This document shows, piece after piece, positions 1 to 5,393 of a stretch of DNA of 33,173 nucleotides. Where the stretch lies: positions 1-33,173 of the IMG/VR virus record IMGVR_UViG_3300025168_007920; one strand, 5' to 3'. The number at the start of each line of letters is the position of its first letter. Position 1 is the stretch's first letter. The DNA comes from a virus. The notes under the pieces are model-generated. The model had not been told where the DNA came from. It was given only the letters and a program-made list of their open reading frames with translations, and did not search any database. A program made the position numbers and the translations under genes.

Positions 1-1268
1 TTTTGATATACATTACTTATCATAACACCATAATTTACACTTTGATTTTGTAATGTATCTTTCCAGTTGACAAACTTATTTTGTAGCATTCTTAATACAT
101 TAATAGCTTCTTTAAACTCTTCGTAATAAGATTCATTATGACCTTGTAAACATAAATCAAACAGTTTAGTTCCTCTATCATGATACCTTTTGTCTGTTTC
201 AGGCTGATTAACATAAAAATATTGATTAGTACATATTGCATTTGATATATCTCTATCAAAATAATCATAATCTTCATGCCATTCACCTGTTACATCACCA
301 CATTCAGCATAGCAAGTAGTGTATAATTTTCTTACATAATGTAACACAAGTATGAATGCTTCATTTAAACTAGGGCAATCAGTTACTTTAGTTTGTAACC
401 ACAAAGCTAAGTTATATGCACCTATATGTTTTACAGATTTAAAATGGAGAAGTTCTATATCTTCATTATAATATCTACTTCCACATTCTATGTGTCTTAT
501 AGTTCTAGATAAAGGTTCTGATTCGTATTCTCTTTTTCTAGCAGGTGTCAATTTAATGTTGTAACTAGCAAAATCACTACCACCATATTTATTTGTTAAC
601 GACCATATATTTTGCTCTATTGGATACATATTATCAGACTTTATAAAAGCTTCTTTTAGCATGTGTTCATTAAATAATGGAAGTCTATTTATCTTTTCAA
701 AGTCTTCAGGTTGATGATGAGGACTTCTATAGTTCCAAGAAGTTAAAAATCTTCTTATATGCCATATGAATCCTGTAAAATTATAGTTTGTTACAGATGC
801 TGTAATAGCTGTTTCCATACCAGCAAAGCACGCGTTACCATGACTAATATGTGGATGTTGTGCGTATACAAAGTCTTCTACAAGCTTACCATCTAATACA
901 CCCTGTTGTTTTGTATAAAACTTAAATACCCATTTATCAAAACCTGTGTTTATAACTCTAAGATAGTAATCACCAAGCCTAAATATCTTTCTACGCTTTA
1001 GTTTTACATCTTTAAACTTAAACCAGAACTCTATAGAGTCTACAGGTATTTTAATGCTGTTAGATTCATGCTCTTCTGTATGTTGTACAGCTTTTACAAG
1101 CTCACAAGTATCATCACCTAAGAGTGTATCAACAAACTTTGGTATGTCTTCTGGTGGTCTTGTAAATGAATCTTGGTTATAATCATCAAATTTATTTATT
1201 ACATCGTCTATTACAGCATTATCTCTTGTAAATAACCATGTAAATAATTCTATTAATTGTGTTCTCAC
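1..1268 (-). CDS. E2-like (ubiquitin-conjugating-fold) candidate, 3' part outside window
   Basis: The frame is open for 422 codons to the left edge, so the C-terminus is missing. It starts at a GTG at 1268 with AGAGGT about 7 bases upstream. After an N-terminal stretch of about 90 residues comes a beta-rich segment (about 93-120, FRLGDYYLRV then WVFKFYTK) followed by H138-P139-H140, then C147 in GNACFAG, then helices (about 150-178). This order of strands, an HPN-like motif, a Cys seven residues after the motif's last residue, and helices is the signature of E2/UBC-fold enzymes, in which the Cys carries ubiquitin as a thioester. A further 240 or more residues are unlike any domain I recognise and hold several Cys (262, 298, 319, 323, 346, 373). 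The preceding gene on the same strand encodes a beta-grasp, ubiquitin-like protein, which supports the reading. Catalytic activity is inferred; an inactive RWD-like fold or a chance motif is possible. Confidence 0.5.
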   Translation of the reverse strand, partial: MRTQLIELFTWLFTRDNAVIDDVINKFDDYNQDSFTRPPEDIPKFVDTLLGDDTCELVKAVQHTEEHESNSIKIPVDSIEFWFKFKDVKLKRRKIFRLGDYYLRVINTGFDKWVFKFYTKQQGVLDGKLVEDFVYAQHPHISHGNACFAGMETAITASVTNYNFTGFIWHIRRFLTSWNYRSPHHQPEDFEKINRLPLFNEHMLKEAFIKSDNMYPIEQNIWSLTNKYGGSDFASYNIKLTPARKREYESEPLSRTIRHIECGSRYYNEDIELLHFKSVKHIGAYNLALWLQTKVTDCPSLNEAFILVLHYVRKLYTTCYAECGDVTGEWHEDYDYFDRDISNAICTNQYFYVNQPETDKRYHDRGTKLFDLCLQGHNESYYEEFKEAINVLRMLQNKFVNWKDTLQNQSVNYGVMISNVYQ

Positions 1269-1296
1269 TTATCTTACCTCTACTTTCTCTTTATTT

Positions 1297-1386
1297 AAAA
1301 GAGAGCCTCACATATTCCTTTGCTTGGGTCTTCAGCATATTACATTAATAACCAAGACTTACAGGACCAGTTATTGGCTCTCTTTT
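1297..1386 (-). other. Long-range stem-loop in the spacer before the E2-like gene
   Basis: AAAAGAGAGCC at 1297-1307 is a perfect 11-bp inverted match to GGCTCTCTTTT at 1376-1386, enclosing about 68 bases. The enclosed bases contain competing smaller stems (AATAAC/GTTATT, GTCTT/AAGAC, CTTGG/CCAAG). In the direction of transcription the stem ends about 29 bases before the GTG at 1268. It has the seven-base closing stem of a tRNA but no T-loop, so it is not a tRNA. It may be an RNase III processing site, a structured leader or an inefficient terminator. Confidence 0.55.
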
Positions 1387-1405
1387 AATTGTTTATTACC
1401 TCTGT

Positions 1406-1648
1406 TTAGCCACTTTTATTAGCAGCGTTTGCTATGTTAATAGAATCTCCAACAGCTATTGGAGTATTTAACTCTATAGGTTTATCATTATTATTAGAGT
1501 CTTTAAACTGTATAACAACATTATTTATTGAGATGTTTTCTGCACTCAATACGTCTGCTAATGTTGCGTAGTCTGATACTAATAATGGCATAGGTCTACC
1601 TTTAGTAAAACTATCCATATAAAACCTATCGTTATTTTCTTCTGACAT
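1406..1648 (-). CDS. Small beta-grasp, ubiquitin/ThiS-like protein
   Basis: An 80-residue protein with ATG at 1648 and AAGGA upstream. The order of elements fits a beta-grasp fold of the ThiS/MoaD/ubiquitin type: an N-terminal strand pair (about 13-26), a helix TLADVLSAENI (29-39), a strand VVIQFKD (44-50), then ELNTPIAVGDSINIA (59-73) and a short tail ending in a single Gly (NAANKSG). In ThiS, MoaD and ubiquitin the last strand is followed by a C-terminal Gly-Gly that is adenylated by an E1 enzyme; the GD-x-I step before the last strand is typical of ThiS/MoaD. Only one terminal Gly is present here, which is odd but seen in some bacterial ubiquitin-like proteins. The next gene downstream encodes an E2-like protein, suggesting modifier and conjugating enzyme. 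Alternatives are a sulfur-carrier protein or an unrelated small virion protein. Confidence 0.5.
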   Translation of the reverse strand: MSEENNDRFYMDSFTKGRPMPLLVSDYATLADVLSAENISINNVVIQFKDSNNNDKPIELNTPIAVGDSINIANAANKSG

Positions 1649-1688
1649 GTCATTCCTTACTATGATGTTTATTTATTTAAGAGTGAGC

Positions 1689-1718
1689 CTGATAAGCAAC
1701 ATCATACTTACTTATCAG
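1689..1718 (-). other. Hairpin upstream of the beta-grasp gene
   Basis: CTGATAAG (1689-1696) and CTTATCAG (1711-1718) form a perfect 8-bp stem with a 14-base loop. On the minus strand it extends to about 12 bp with G-U pairs (GGGT against GCTC). It ends about 40 bases before the ATG at 1648 and is followed by CTCTTAAATAAA, close to the sequence after the stem at 1297-1386. Confidence 0.5.
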
Positions 1719-2007
1719 ACCCATTAGAGGCAAACTAGTTTGTTTACCTAATATTTTGATAACTCCTGCAACTTCCAGCCAGGCAATGTTAAGCACATCG
1801 TCATATATAAATCCCCGATAACGATGCCGGTTTATGTATATAAGAGAGTTTTTATACTGTTATCAATTATTTAAATAGACTACACGCAGGACATTCTCCT
1901 GTTACCTATGATTGTACAATAACAGCTCTTCTTACCGTCTGTCTTAAAGCCAATCTCACGCACCACCCATCTCTAGTATATCTCTAGAACCTCGTCTATT
2001 TAATTTT

Positions 2008-2065
2008 TGGCATACTTAAAGAGGGACCGTACGTTGTCCTTTAAACTCTACTGTTAGGTATGCCA
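2008..2065 (-). other. Nested hairpin after the radical SAM gene
   Basis: TGGCATAC (2008-2015) pairs with GTATGCCA (2058-2065), and inside it TTAAA-GAG-GGAC pairs with GTCC-TTTAA around CGTACGTT. It lies about 55-110 bases past the end of the radical SAM gene and could be a terminator-like or processing structure, although no clear T-tract follows. Confidence 0.5.
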
Positions 2066-2119
2066 GCCATATTTGATATATATTCTAAGCTCGGTTGCTG
2101 TTAACAGACGGGAGACTCA

Positions 2120-2980
2120 CTAGAATATATACCTAATTTCTTGCCAAGGTAACATATTGTTATGTAATTTAATAAAATACTCTTTTAATCCTGCTTTATA
2201 CTTATACGAGTATCTTATATTCCTACCACCAAACTGTGATAGTTTACTTTCTTGTTTACCTGGTGTCCATAAATACTCTTCGCCTTTTACATTGTTATCG
2301 ATGTTGTATTTATGCATTTTTACGTTATGAGTAAGAAATATACACTCACATTTAACGTATTCTTTAATATTATCGTCTACAATATCATCAACTAGCTTAA
2401 ACAACTTTTTATAGTCTTCCGTTGTTTCTTGATATGCTATTATAGGCGAGTAATTAATGTGTACATCATAACCTGCTTCATAAAAATCGTTTATTGCATG
2501 TATTCTATCTACAATACTTGATGTTCCAGGTTCTAATACACTTGATAGTTTTTGTGGCATAAGACTAAAGCGTATACGAACTTTACGCTCTGGGTTATAC
2601 TTTAACAAAGACTTGTTAACATATTTAGTCGCTGCTGTGCCCATTACTCTATCATTATCTTTAAAGTAATCAAACAACAACTCCCAATTATGGTATTTAG
2701 CATGTTTTACATAGTCTTCATTACAACTAAAATCATAAGTGTAATACTTACTGTGCGTTTGATTAGGCTGTTTAGGCCATTGTAAAGCCATAAGATGTTC
2801 ATCTATAGCATTTATTAACGCTTCTGTATTCGTAGCTATAGTTATACCTGATTTAATATGTCTACGCATATAACAATAACTACATCTATATAAACAACCA
2901 AAACCAAATGATGGTGTTATATAATCACTACTACGACCTGATGGACGTATTTTCATAGCCTTACGTTCTACGTATTTCAT
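2120..2980 (-). CDS. Radical SAM protein, spore photoproduct lyase-like
   Basis: A 286-residue protein with ATG at 2980 and AAGGAG upstream. The sequence GFGCLYRCSYCYMRR gives the radical SAM cluster motif C29-x3-C33-x2-C36, which binds a 4Fe-4S cluster and cleaves S-adenosylmethionine to a 5'-deoxyadenosyl radical. The surrounding residues (PSFGFGC before, CYMRRH after) and the later segments RIRFSLMPQ and YDVHINYSPII resemble the spore photoproduct lyase (SplB) and Rv2578c-like branch, whose founding member repairs UV thymine dimers. The cluster motif lies much nearer the N-terminus than in Bacillus SplB, so the N-terminal part is short. Likely roles are DNA photolesion repair or another radical reaction on nucleic acid; peptide modification is less likely. 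It is in the same leftward block as the beta-grasp and E2-like genes, but a functional link is unproven. Family membership is firm; the substrate is not. Confidence 0.8.
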   Translation of the reverse strand: MKYVERKAMKIRPSGRSSDYITPSFGFGCLYRCSYCYMRRHIKSGITIATNTEALINAIDEHLMALQWPKQPNQTHSKYYTYDFSCNEDYVKHAKYHNWELLFDYFKDNDRVMGTAATKYVNKSLLKYNPERKVRIRFSLMPQKLSSVLEPGTSSIVDRIHAINDFYEAGYDVHINYSPIIAYQETTEDYKKLFKLVDDIVDDNIKEYVKCECIFLTHNVKMHKYNIDNNVKGEEYLWTPGKQESKLSQFGGRNIRYSYKYKAGLKEYFIKLHNNMLPWQEIRYIF

Positions 2981-3175
2981 AATTCTCCTTAATTTAAAGA
3001 GCTGTGTTCACATATTTGGAAACTACATGTGCGGATGTTTGTTTTTGGAAGTGCAAACACAACTCTTGTAAGATTGATGATATAACAGGGGTCAAATAGG
3101 GCATAAATAGTCGAATGCAATCAAAGACTACGCATTATAAGGTAATGCTCCCCCGCTAATGCTTTAACATTTAGC
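2981..3175 (-). other. Structured spacer with a 12-bp long-range stem
   Basis: No gene is seen here. AAGAGCTGTGTT (2997-3008) and AACACAACTCTT (3056-3067) pair over 12 positions, with a single G-U on the minus-strand RNA. An inner stem CACAT/ATGTG lies within. The closing stem ends about 16 bases before the start codon of the radical SAM gene and just before its ribosome site. Further right, GCATTA/TAATGC forms a small hairpin (about 3132-3148). A role in translation control or mRNA processing is inferred. Confidence 0.55.
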
Positions 3176-3475
3176 TTAACCTATTATATCATCTAGTTCG
3201 TGTGATACTGGTTTAATATCTAATGGTGGTATTTCTTTAGTAACATATTTAGCTCTAAGATATACCCTATCAGGTTCATTATTTTCCTCTATATTAAACT
3301 TTGTACCAAATACTTCTTCTATAGGCTTTACATATTCTTTCCAAAGCCTATAATTGTATCTAAACAAGTTCCACTCCATAGCTGACTTATCTGTTAAGCT
3401 GCCATCTGTATCAAATTTGGTAAGCTTAGGAGGACTCGGTGGAAATCCTCCAGGCTTTCGTATGTGGCTACTCAC
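3176..3475 (-). CDS. Hypothetical protein, 99 aa
   Basis: The chosen start is GTG at 3475, which overlaps the stop of the preceding membrane peptide as GTGA and has AAGG about 8 bases upstream. A longer reading from 3544 would run through that peptide's gene in another frame and add a low-quality leader. The protein starts with a Pro-rich segment (KPGGFPPSPPKL, about 7-18) and continues with aromatic-rich helices (AMEWNLFRYNYRLWKEYV) and an acidic C-terminus. I recognise no family. It appears translationally coupled to two tiny membrane peptides upstream. Confidence 0.6.
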   Translation of the reverse strand: MSSHIRKPGGFPPSPPKLTKFDTDGSLTDKSAMEWNLFRYNYRLWKEYVKPIEEVFGTKFNIEENNEPDRVYLRAKYVTKEIPPLDIKPVSHELDDIIG

Positions 3476-3573
3476 AGGTAATACCTTAACATACTTATTA
3501 AACAATATGACCATAACGCGCCTACTATTATTATTGTAGACCACGCTAATTGTATTAATCTTTTATTTCTCAT
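3472..3573 (-). CDS. Tiny membrane peptide, 33 aa (second of two)
   Basis: ATG at 3573 overlaps the stop of the preceding peptide gene (ATGA), and AAAAGGAAC gives a ribosome site. The product is basic at the N-terminus (MRNKR) followed by one hydrophobic helix (about 9-28, LAWSTIIIVGALWSYCLISM) and a short tail. The stop overlaps the GTG of the next gene (GTGA). The tight coupling on both sides and the lone membrane helix make a real gene likely. A holin-like, antiholin or host-membrane-targeting role is possible but not shown. Confidence 0.55.
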   Translation of the reverse strand: MRNKRLIQLAWSTIIIVGALWSYCLISMLRYYL

Positions 3574-3671
3574 ACTGTTCCTTTTATTAATAATAAGATA
3601 ATATTTAATGCTAGGTACATTACTAATAACACAACTATGCATTCTATTAATACTGACATTACTACCTTCAT
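3570..3671 (-). CDS. Tiny membrane peptide, 33 aa (first of two)
   Basis: ATG at 3671 follows a strong ribosome site, AAGGAGATATA. The 33 residues are almost entirely one hydrophobic helix (SVLIECIVVLLVMYLALNII) with a single Lys near each end. It overlaps the next start by ATGA. With its neighbour it makes a pair of equal-length single-helix peptides. No family is recognised. Confidence 0.6.
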   Translation of the reverse strand: MKVVMSVLIECIVVLLVMYLALNIILLLIKGTV

Positions 3672-3691
3672 TTATATCTCCTTATAGTTAT

Positions 3692-3771
3692 GGACTTAGT
3701 AACAGCTACTACGTTAACCTAATAACTCAGCGTAGTGCTATCAATAGTAACTATTACTAACTGTTTTGTCC
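3692..3771 (-). other. Three-way-junction-like structure in spacer
   Basis: A closing stem is formed by GGAC (3692-3695) plus AACAG (3701-3705) against CTGTT (3761-3765) plus GTCC (3768-3771). Inside are two arms: ACTACG/CGTAGT (3708-3713 and 3731-3736) and ATAGT/ACTAT (3744-3754). It lies directly upstream of the first tiny membrane peptide, in the 107-base gap after the 195-aa gene. It is not a tRNA. Confidence 0.5.
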
Positions 3772-3778
3772 GTTTAAT

Positions 3779-4366
3779 TTACCATACACCATTATCTTTA
3801 TCAGGTTCAGATAGTCTATCATATTCAGCTTCATCAGCTCTCATTTTACCCTGAATTTGCTTATCTTTAGCCTTTTGTTCACGATGCCAATCATATTCTT
3901 CTTTAGCTACTGATGAACCAAGTATTTCCGCTTCTACTTGTAGTAGTTCATCTGTTTCATCAGCAGTATTTATAAAGTTAAACTCGCCTAAATCAATAGG
4001 TGCATCAGTTGATTCAAGTTTATCAATACGCTCTTCAATGTCTCTAATAAGAGATAGTTGATTGTTTATTCTATTAGATAGTACTTTATCTCTATCTTCA
4101 AACTTAATAGTTTTACGTTCTATATGTTTCTCAAGAATAGTTAACCATTCAGATGTATCTTTGATACGCTCATTAATACCTTTTAGCTTATTGAATATAA
4201 TAGTTAATACTGTTTTATTAAGCTTAGGTTTACGGTAAAACACTGACCGTCTTAATAGTTTAAAAGGCCATAATACTAGCCTAATTGGTAGCAATATGAT
4301 ACCTCTAATGGTATAGTATACTGCCTGTTTAATACTTCTATAATGTAATTTATTTGTACGTTTCAT
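3779..4366 (-). CDS. Membrane-anchored coiled-coil protein, 195 aa
   Basis: ATG at 4366 with AGGAATACC upstream. The N-terminus is strongly basic and hydrophobic (about 12-45: YYTIRGIILLPIRLVLWPFKLLRR), which reads as a membrane-associated or single-pass helix. Residues about 55-120 form a likely coiled coil (NERIKDTSEWLTILEKHIE, RDIEERIDKLE). The C-terminal third is acidic and charged (HREQKAKDKQ, DEAEYDRLSEPDKD). I know no family match. It is the second gene of the leftward block and is separated from the 90-aa gene by a terminator and a repeat region, so it may have its own promoter. Confidence 0.65.
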   Translation of the reverse strand: MKRTNKLHYRSIKQAVYYTIRGIILLPIRLVLWPFKLLRRSVFYRKPKLNKTVLTIIFNKLKGINERIKDTSEWLTILEKHIERKTIKFEDRDKVLSNRINNQLSLIRDIEERIDKLESTDAPIDLGEFNFINTADETDELLQVEAEILGSSVAKEEYDWHREQKAKDKQIQGKMRADEAEYDRLSEPDKDNGVW

Positions 4367-4380
4367 TGGTATTCCTATCT

Positions 4381-4441
4381 AGTACATAATGTACTGTTTA
4401 ATGTTGTTATGTGTAATAATATATAATAATAGTACTGTTTA
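4381..4441. promoter_or_regulatory. Operator-like palindrome and direct repeats
   Basis: AGTACAT-A-ATGTACT (4381-4395) is a perfect 7-bp inverted repeat just upstream of the 195-aa gene. The ten-base word GTACTGTTTA occurs at 4391-4400 and again at 4432-4441, 41 bases apart. Between them is a pure A/T run (ATAATATATAATAATA) that could supply a minus-strand -10 element. This arrangement suits a repressor-controlled promoter, but no regulator is identified in the window. Confidence 0.35.
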
Positions 4442-4461
4442 CTTACATATATTAAAAGATA

Positions 4462-4486
4462 AGAGAGGGATGATTTACCCCTCTCT
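4462..4486 (-). terminator. Rho-independent terminator after the 90-aa gene
   Basis: AGAGAGGG (4462-4469) and CCCTCTCT (4479-4486) form a perfect 8-bp stem with a 9-base loop, followed on the minus strand by TATCTTTTAAT. It starts 28 bases past the stop of the 90-aa gene. The T-run is short, so efficiency is uncertain. Confidence 0.6.
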
Positions 4487-4513
4487 ATCTTATATCTATA
4501 CCTTATGTCTATA

Positions 4514-4786
4514 CTAAGACTTAAAGAACTTGGTGACGTCTAGCTCTTTTCTTTCTGTTGGCGGGCCAACATACAAGAAATGAGAGTCACCGAATCTTTC
4601 AGGCTTAAACTCACTCACTTGCAGACCTTGTTCTTTTGCAAGTGCATTGAGTGCTTGAATATCTAACTTGGCGACGTTTAAGTCGTAGCAATTGAATCCA
4701 AGTCCCTTTTTGGATTCAGCTAATGCGTAGACTCCAGCCGAGTTAGGTATGAGCATTGACTGTAATAATTCCATAAATTGTTTCAT
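4514..4786 (-). CDS. Hypothetical protein, 90 aa, first leftward gene
   Basis: The start chosen is ATG at 4786, with AAAGGA 8 bases upstream; an upstream in-frame start at 4840 would add 18 residues without a ribosome site. The protein begins MKQFMELLQSM and contains a probable alpha/beta core (GVYALAES, LNALAKEQGLQVSEF, SHFLYVGPP). It has no recognisable family. It is more G+C-rich than its neighbours, is followed by its own terminator, and is preceded by more than 600 bases of structured non-coding DNA, so it is probably expressed as a single, highly expressed unit, perhaps early. That role is inferred from position only. Confidence 0.7.
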   Translation of the reverse strand: MKQFMELLQSMLIPNSAGVYALAESKKGLGFNCYDLNVAKLDIQALNALAKEQGLQVSEFKPERFGDSHFLYVGPPTERKELDVTKFFKS

Positions 4787-4878
4787 TGTTAATTCCTTTA
4801 ATTTATTAATTGTTATGGTTAATGCGATTACACATCGCAAGATGTGCGGGGGTCGCAGTGGACACGTTGATGATTTGC

Positions 4879-4999
4879 ATTCACGGCAAGAGTGGTGCCT
4901 TACCTTAGAGTAGAACTAAGGGCTTCGAAGACAAACAACGCGACTGATACTAACAGCAGACGTTGTTTTCAACGAAGCAAGGCACCCTATGCCGTGAAT
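4879..4999. ncRNA. 121-nt three-way-junction structured element
   Basis: Nested complementary segments define it. P1 is ATTCACGGCA (4879-4888) with TGCCGTGAAT (4990-4999), 10 bp. P2 is GGTGCCTT (4894-4901) with AAGGCACC (4979-4986), 8 bp. Inside P2, P3 is CCTTAG/CTAAGG (4903-4908, 4916-4921) with a 7-base loop, and P4 is GCTTCG/CGAAGC (4922-4927, 4973-4978), continued by a 10-bp stem with one bulge (4930-4940 with 4961-4970). All stems are perfect or nearly so and fit together without conflict, which is unlikely by chance. It lacks tRNA arms and a T-loop. It may act as RNA or as cruciform DNA; strand and function are unknown, so the ncRNA label is provisional. Confidence 0.5.
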
Positions 5000-5003
5000 T
5001 TCA

Positions 5004-5088
5004 ACGGGTACGGTGCACTATATCTCCCACAACCCCATTCTCGGGTAATTTTTTTGAAAATGTGTTTTTCAACCTAACCCGTATAGTG
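5004..5088. other. Interleaved complementary segments (pseudoknot-capable)
   Basis: ACGGGT (5004-5009) is complementary to ACCCGT (5077-5082), and CACTATA (5016-5022) to TATAGTG (5082-5088). The order a-b-a'-b' would give a pseudoknot or two alternative folds. A 7-bp hairpin (5054-5072) lies between them. Confidence 0.35.
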
Positions 5089-5264
5089 TATTTATCAACG
5101 TTTCACCACTTTACCGACGGAACATAAATTTTTTTTAATTTATTTTCGCAAAACACTTGCTTTTTAGGGGTAGAATAGCTTAAATTCGTAGTCCCTACTA
5201 GGCGCTACACTAGGTAGTATACCTGGTTTGTGGCCTACTGCAGGACTTACCCAATAAACTCTCA

Positions 5265-5315
5265 ATTAGATAAACATTAAGCTAGGCAAGTGACTTATCC
5301 TAGTTACTATCTAAT
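5265..5315. other. Nested hairpin before the rightward promoter
   Basis: ATTAGATA (5265-5272) pairs with TATCTAAT (5308-5315), and inside it CTAGG (5282-5286) pairs with CCTAG (5299-5303). It ends 8 bases before the predicted -35 box and could be an operator region or a transcript structure. Confidence 0.45.
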
Positions 5316-5322
5316 AAATTCC

Positions 5323-5359
5323 TTGGTTATTTACACTAGCTTTAGTATATTAAGTTGAT
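5323..5359 (+). promoter_or_regulatory. Sigma70-like promoter, repeat copy 1
   Basis: TTGGTT (5323-5328), a 17-base spacer and TATATT (5346-5351) form a fair sigma70-type promoter. The -10 box lies inside the 15-mer GTATATTAAGTTGAT (5345-5359), which recurs exactly at 10634-10648 before the portal gene. It would drive the rightward structural block. Confidence 0.5.
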
Positions 5360-5393
5360 AATTTATATGTAATTTAAACAAATTGGGGAATAA

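Larger units (their letters stand above)
1649..2119 (-). other. Non-coding spacer rich in inverted repeats
   Basis: I see no convincing gene in these 471 bases between the radical SAM and beta-grasp genes. It holds at least five inverted repeats: TGGCATAC/GTATGCCA (2008-2065), CAGGA/TCCTG around a five-base loop (1887-1901), an AT-rich imperfect stem around CCGATAACGATGCCGG (about 1804-1842), the perfect palindrome CAAACTAGTTTG (1731-1742), and CTGATAAG/CTTATCAG (1689-1718). No tRNA signature was found on either strand. A structured leader RNA, processing sites or one or more small RNAs are possible. Confidence 0.5.
4787..5322. other. Divergent non-coding control region
   Basis: No gene is credible between the leftward block and the first rightward gene. 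Apart from the structures listed separately, it holds CACATC-GCAA-GATGTG (4831-4846, a 6-bp stem with a GNRA tetraloop), TTGAAAA/TTTTCAA (5054-5072, a 7-bp hairpin after a T-run) and AGGTA-GTA-TACCT (about 5213-5225). A long A/T stretch (about 5125-5150) could help strand opening. Origin, packaging-site and early-promoter functions are all possible; none is demonstrated. Confidence 0.5.

Noticed and set aside
92-286. 64-codon minus-strand frame near the left edge
   Set aside because: It lies inside the E2-like coding frame, which is open for over 420 codons with normal phage codon use.
1297-1386. tRNA reading of the stem with a 7-base GC-containing end
   Set aside because: There is no T-loop, anticodon arm or CCA-like end, and the outer stem is 11 bp.
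1880-1966. 28-codon GTG frame with C-x-C (minus strand) in the spacer
   Set aside because: The frame reads somewhat protein-like, but there is no good ribosome site, and it overlaps the hairpin at 1887-1901.
3476-3544. N-terminal extension of the 99-aa protein to a GTG at 3544
   Set aside because: It overlaps the membrane-peptide gene in another frame, has no ribosome site, and the GTG at 3475 is coupled to the upstream stop.
4787-4840. 18-codon N-terminal extension of the 90-aa protein
   Set aside because: The internal ATG at 4786 has AAAGGA at proper spacing; the upstream one has none and falls in a hairpin.
4894-4986. tRNA or tmRNA reading of the junction element
   Set aside because: TTCAACG resembles a T-loop, but its flanks do not form a T-stem, and the arm order is wrong.
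4892-5077. 61-codon plus-strand frame
   Set aside because: It runs across the three-way-junction element and has no ribosome site; the base pairing explains its sequence.
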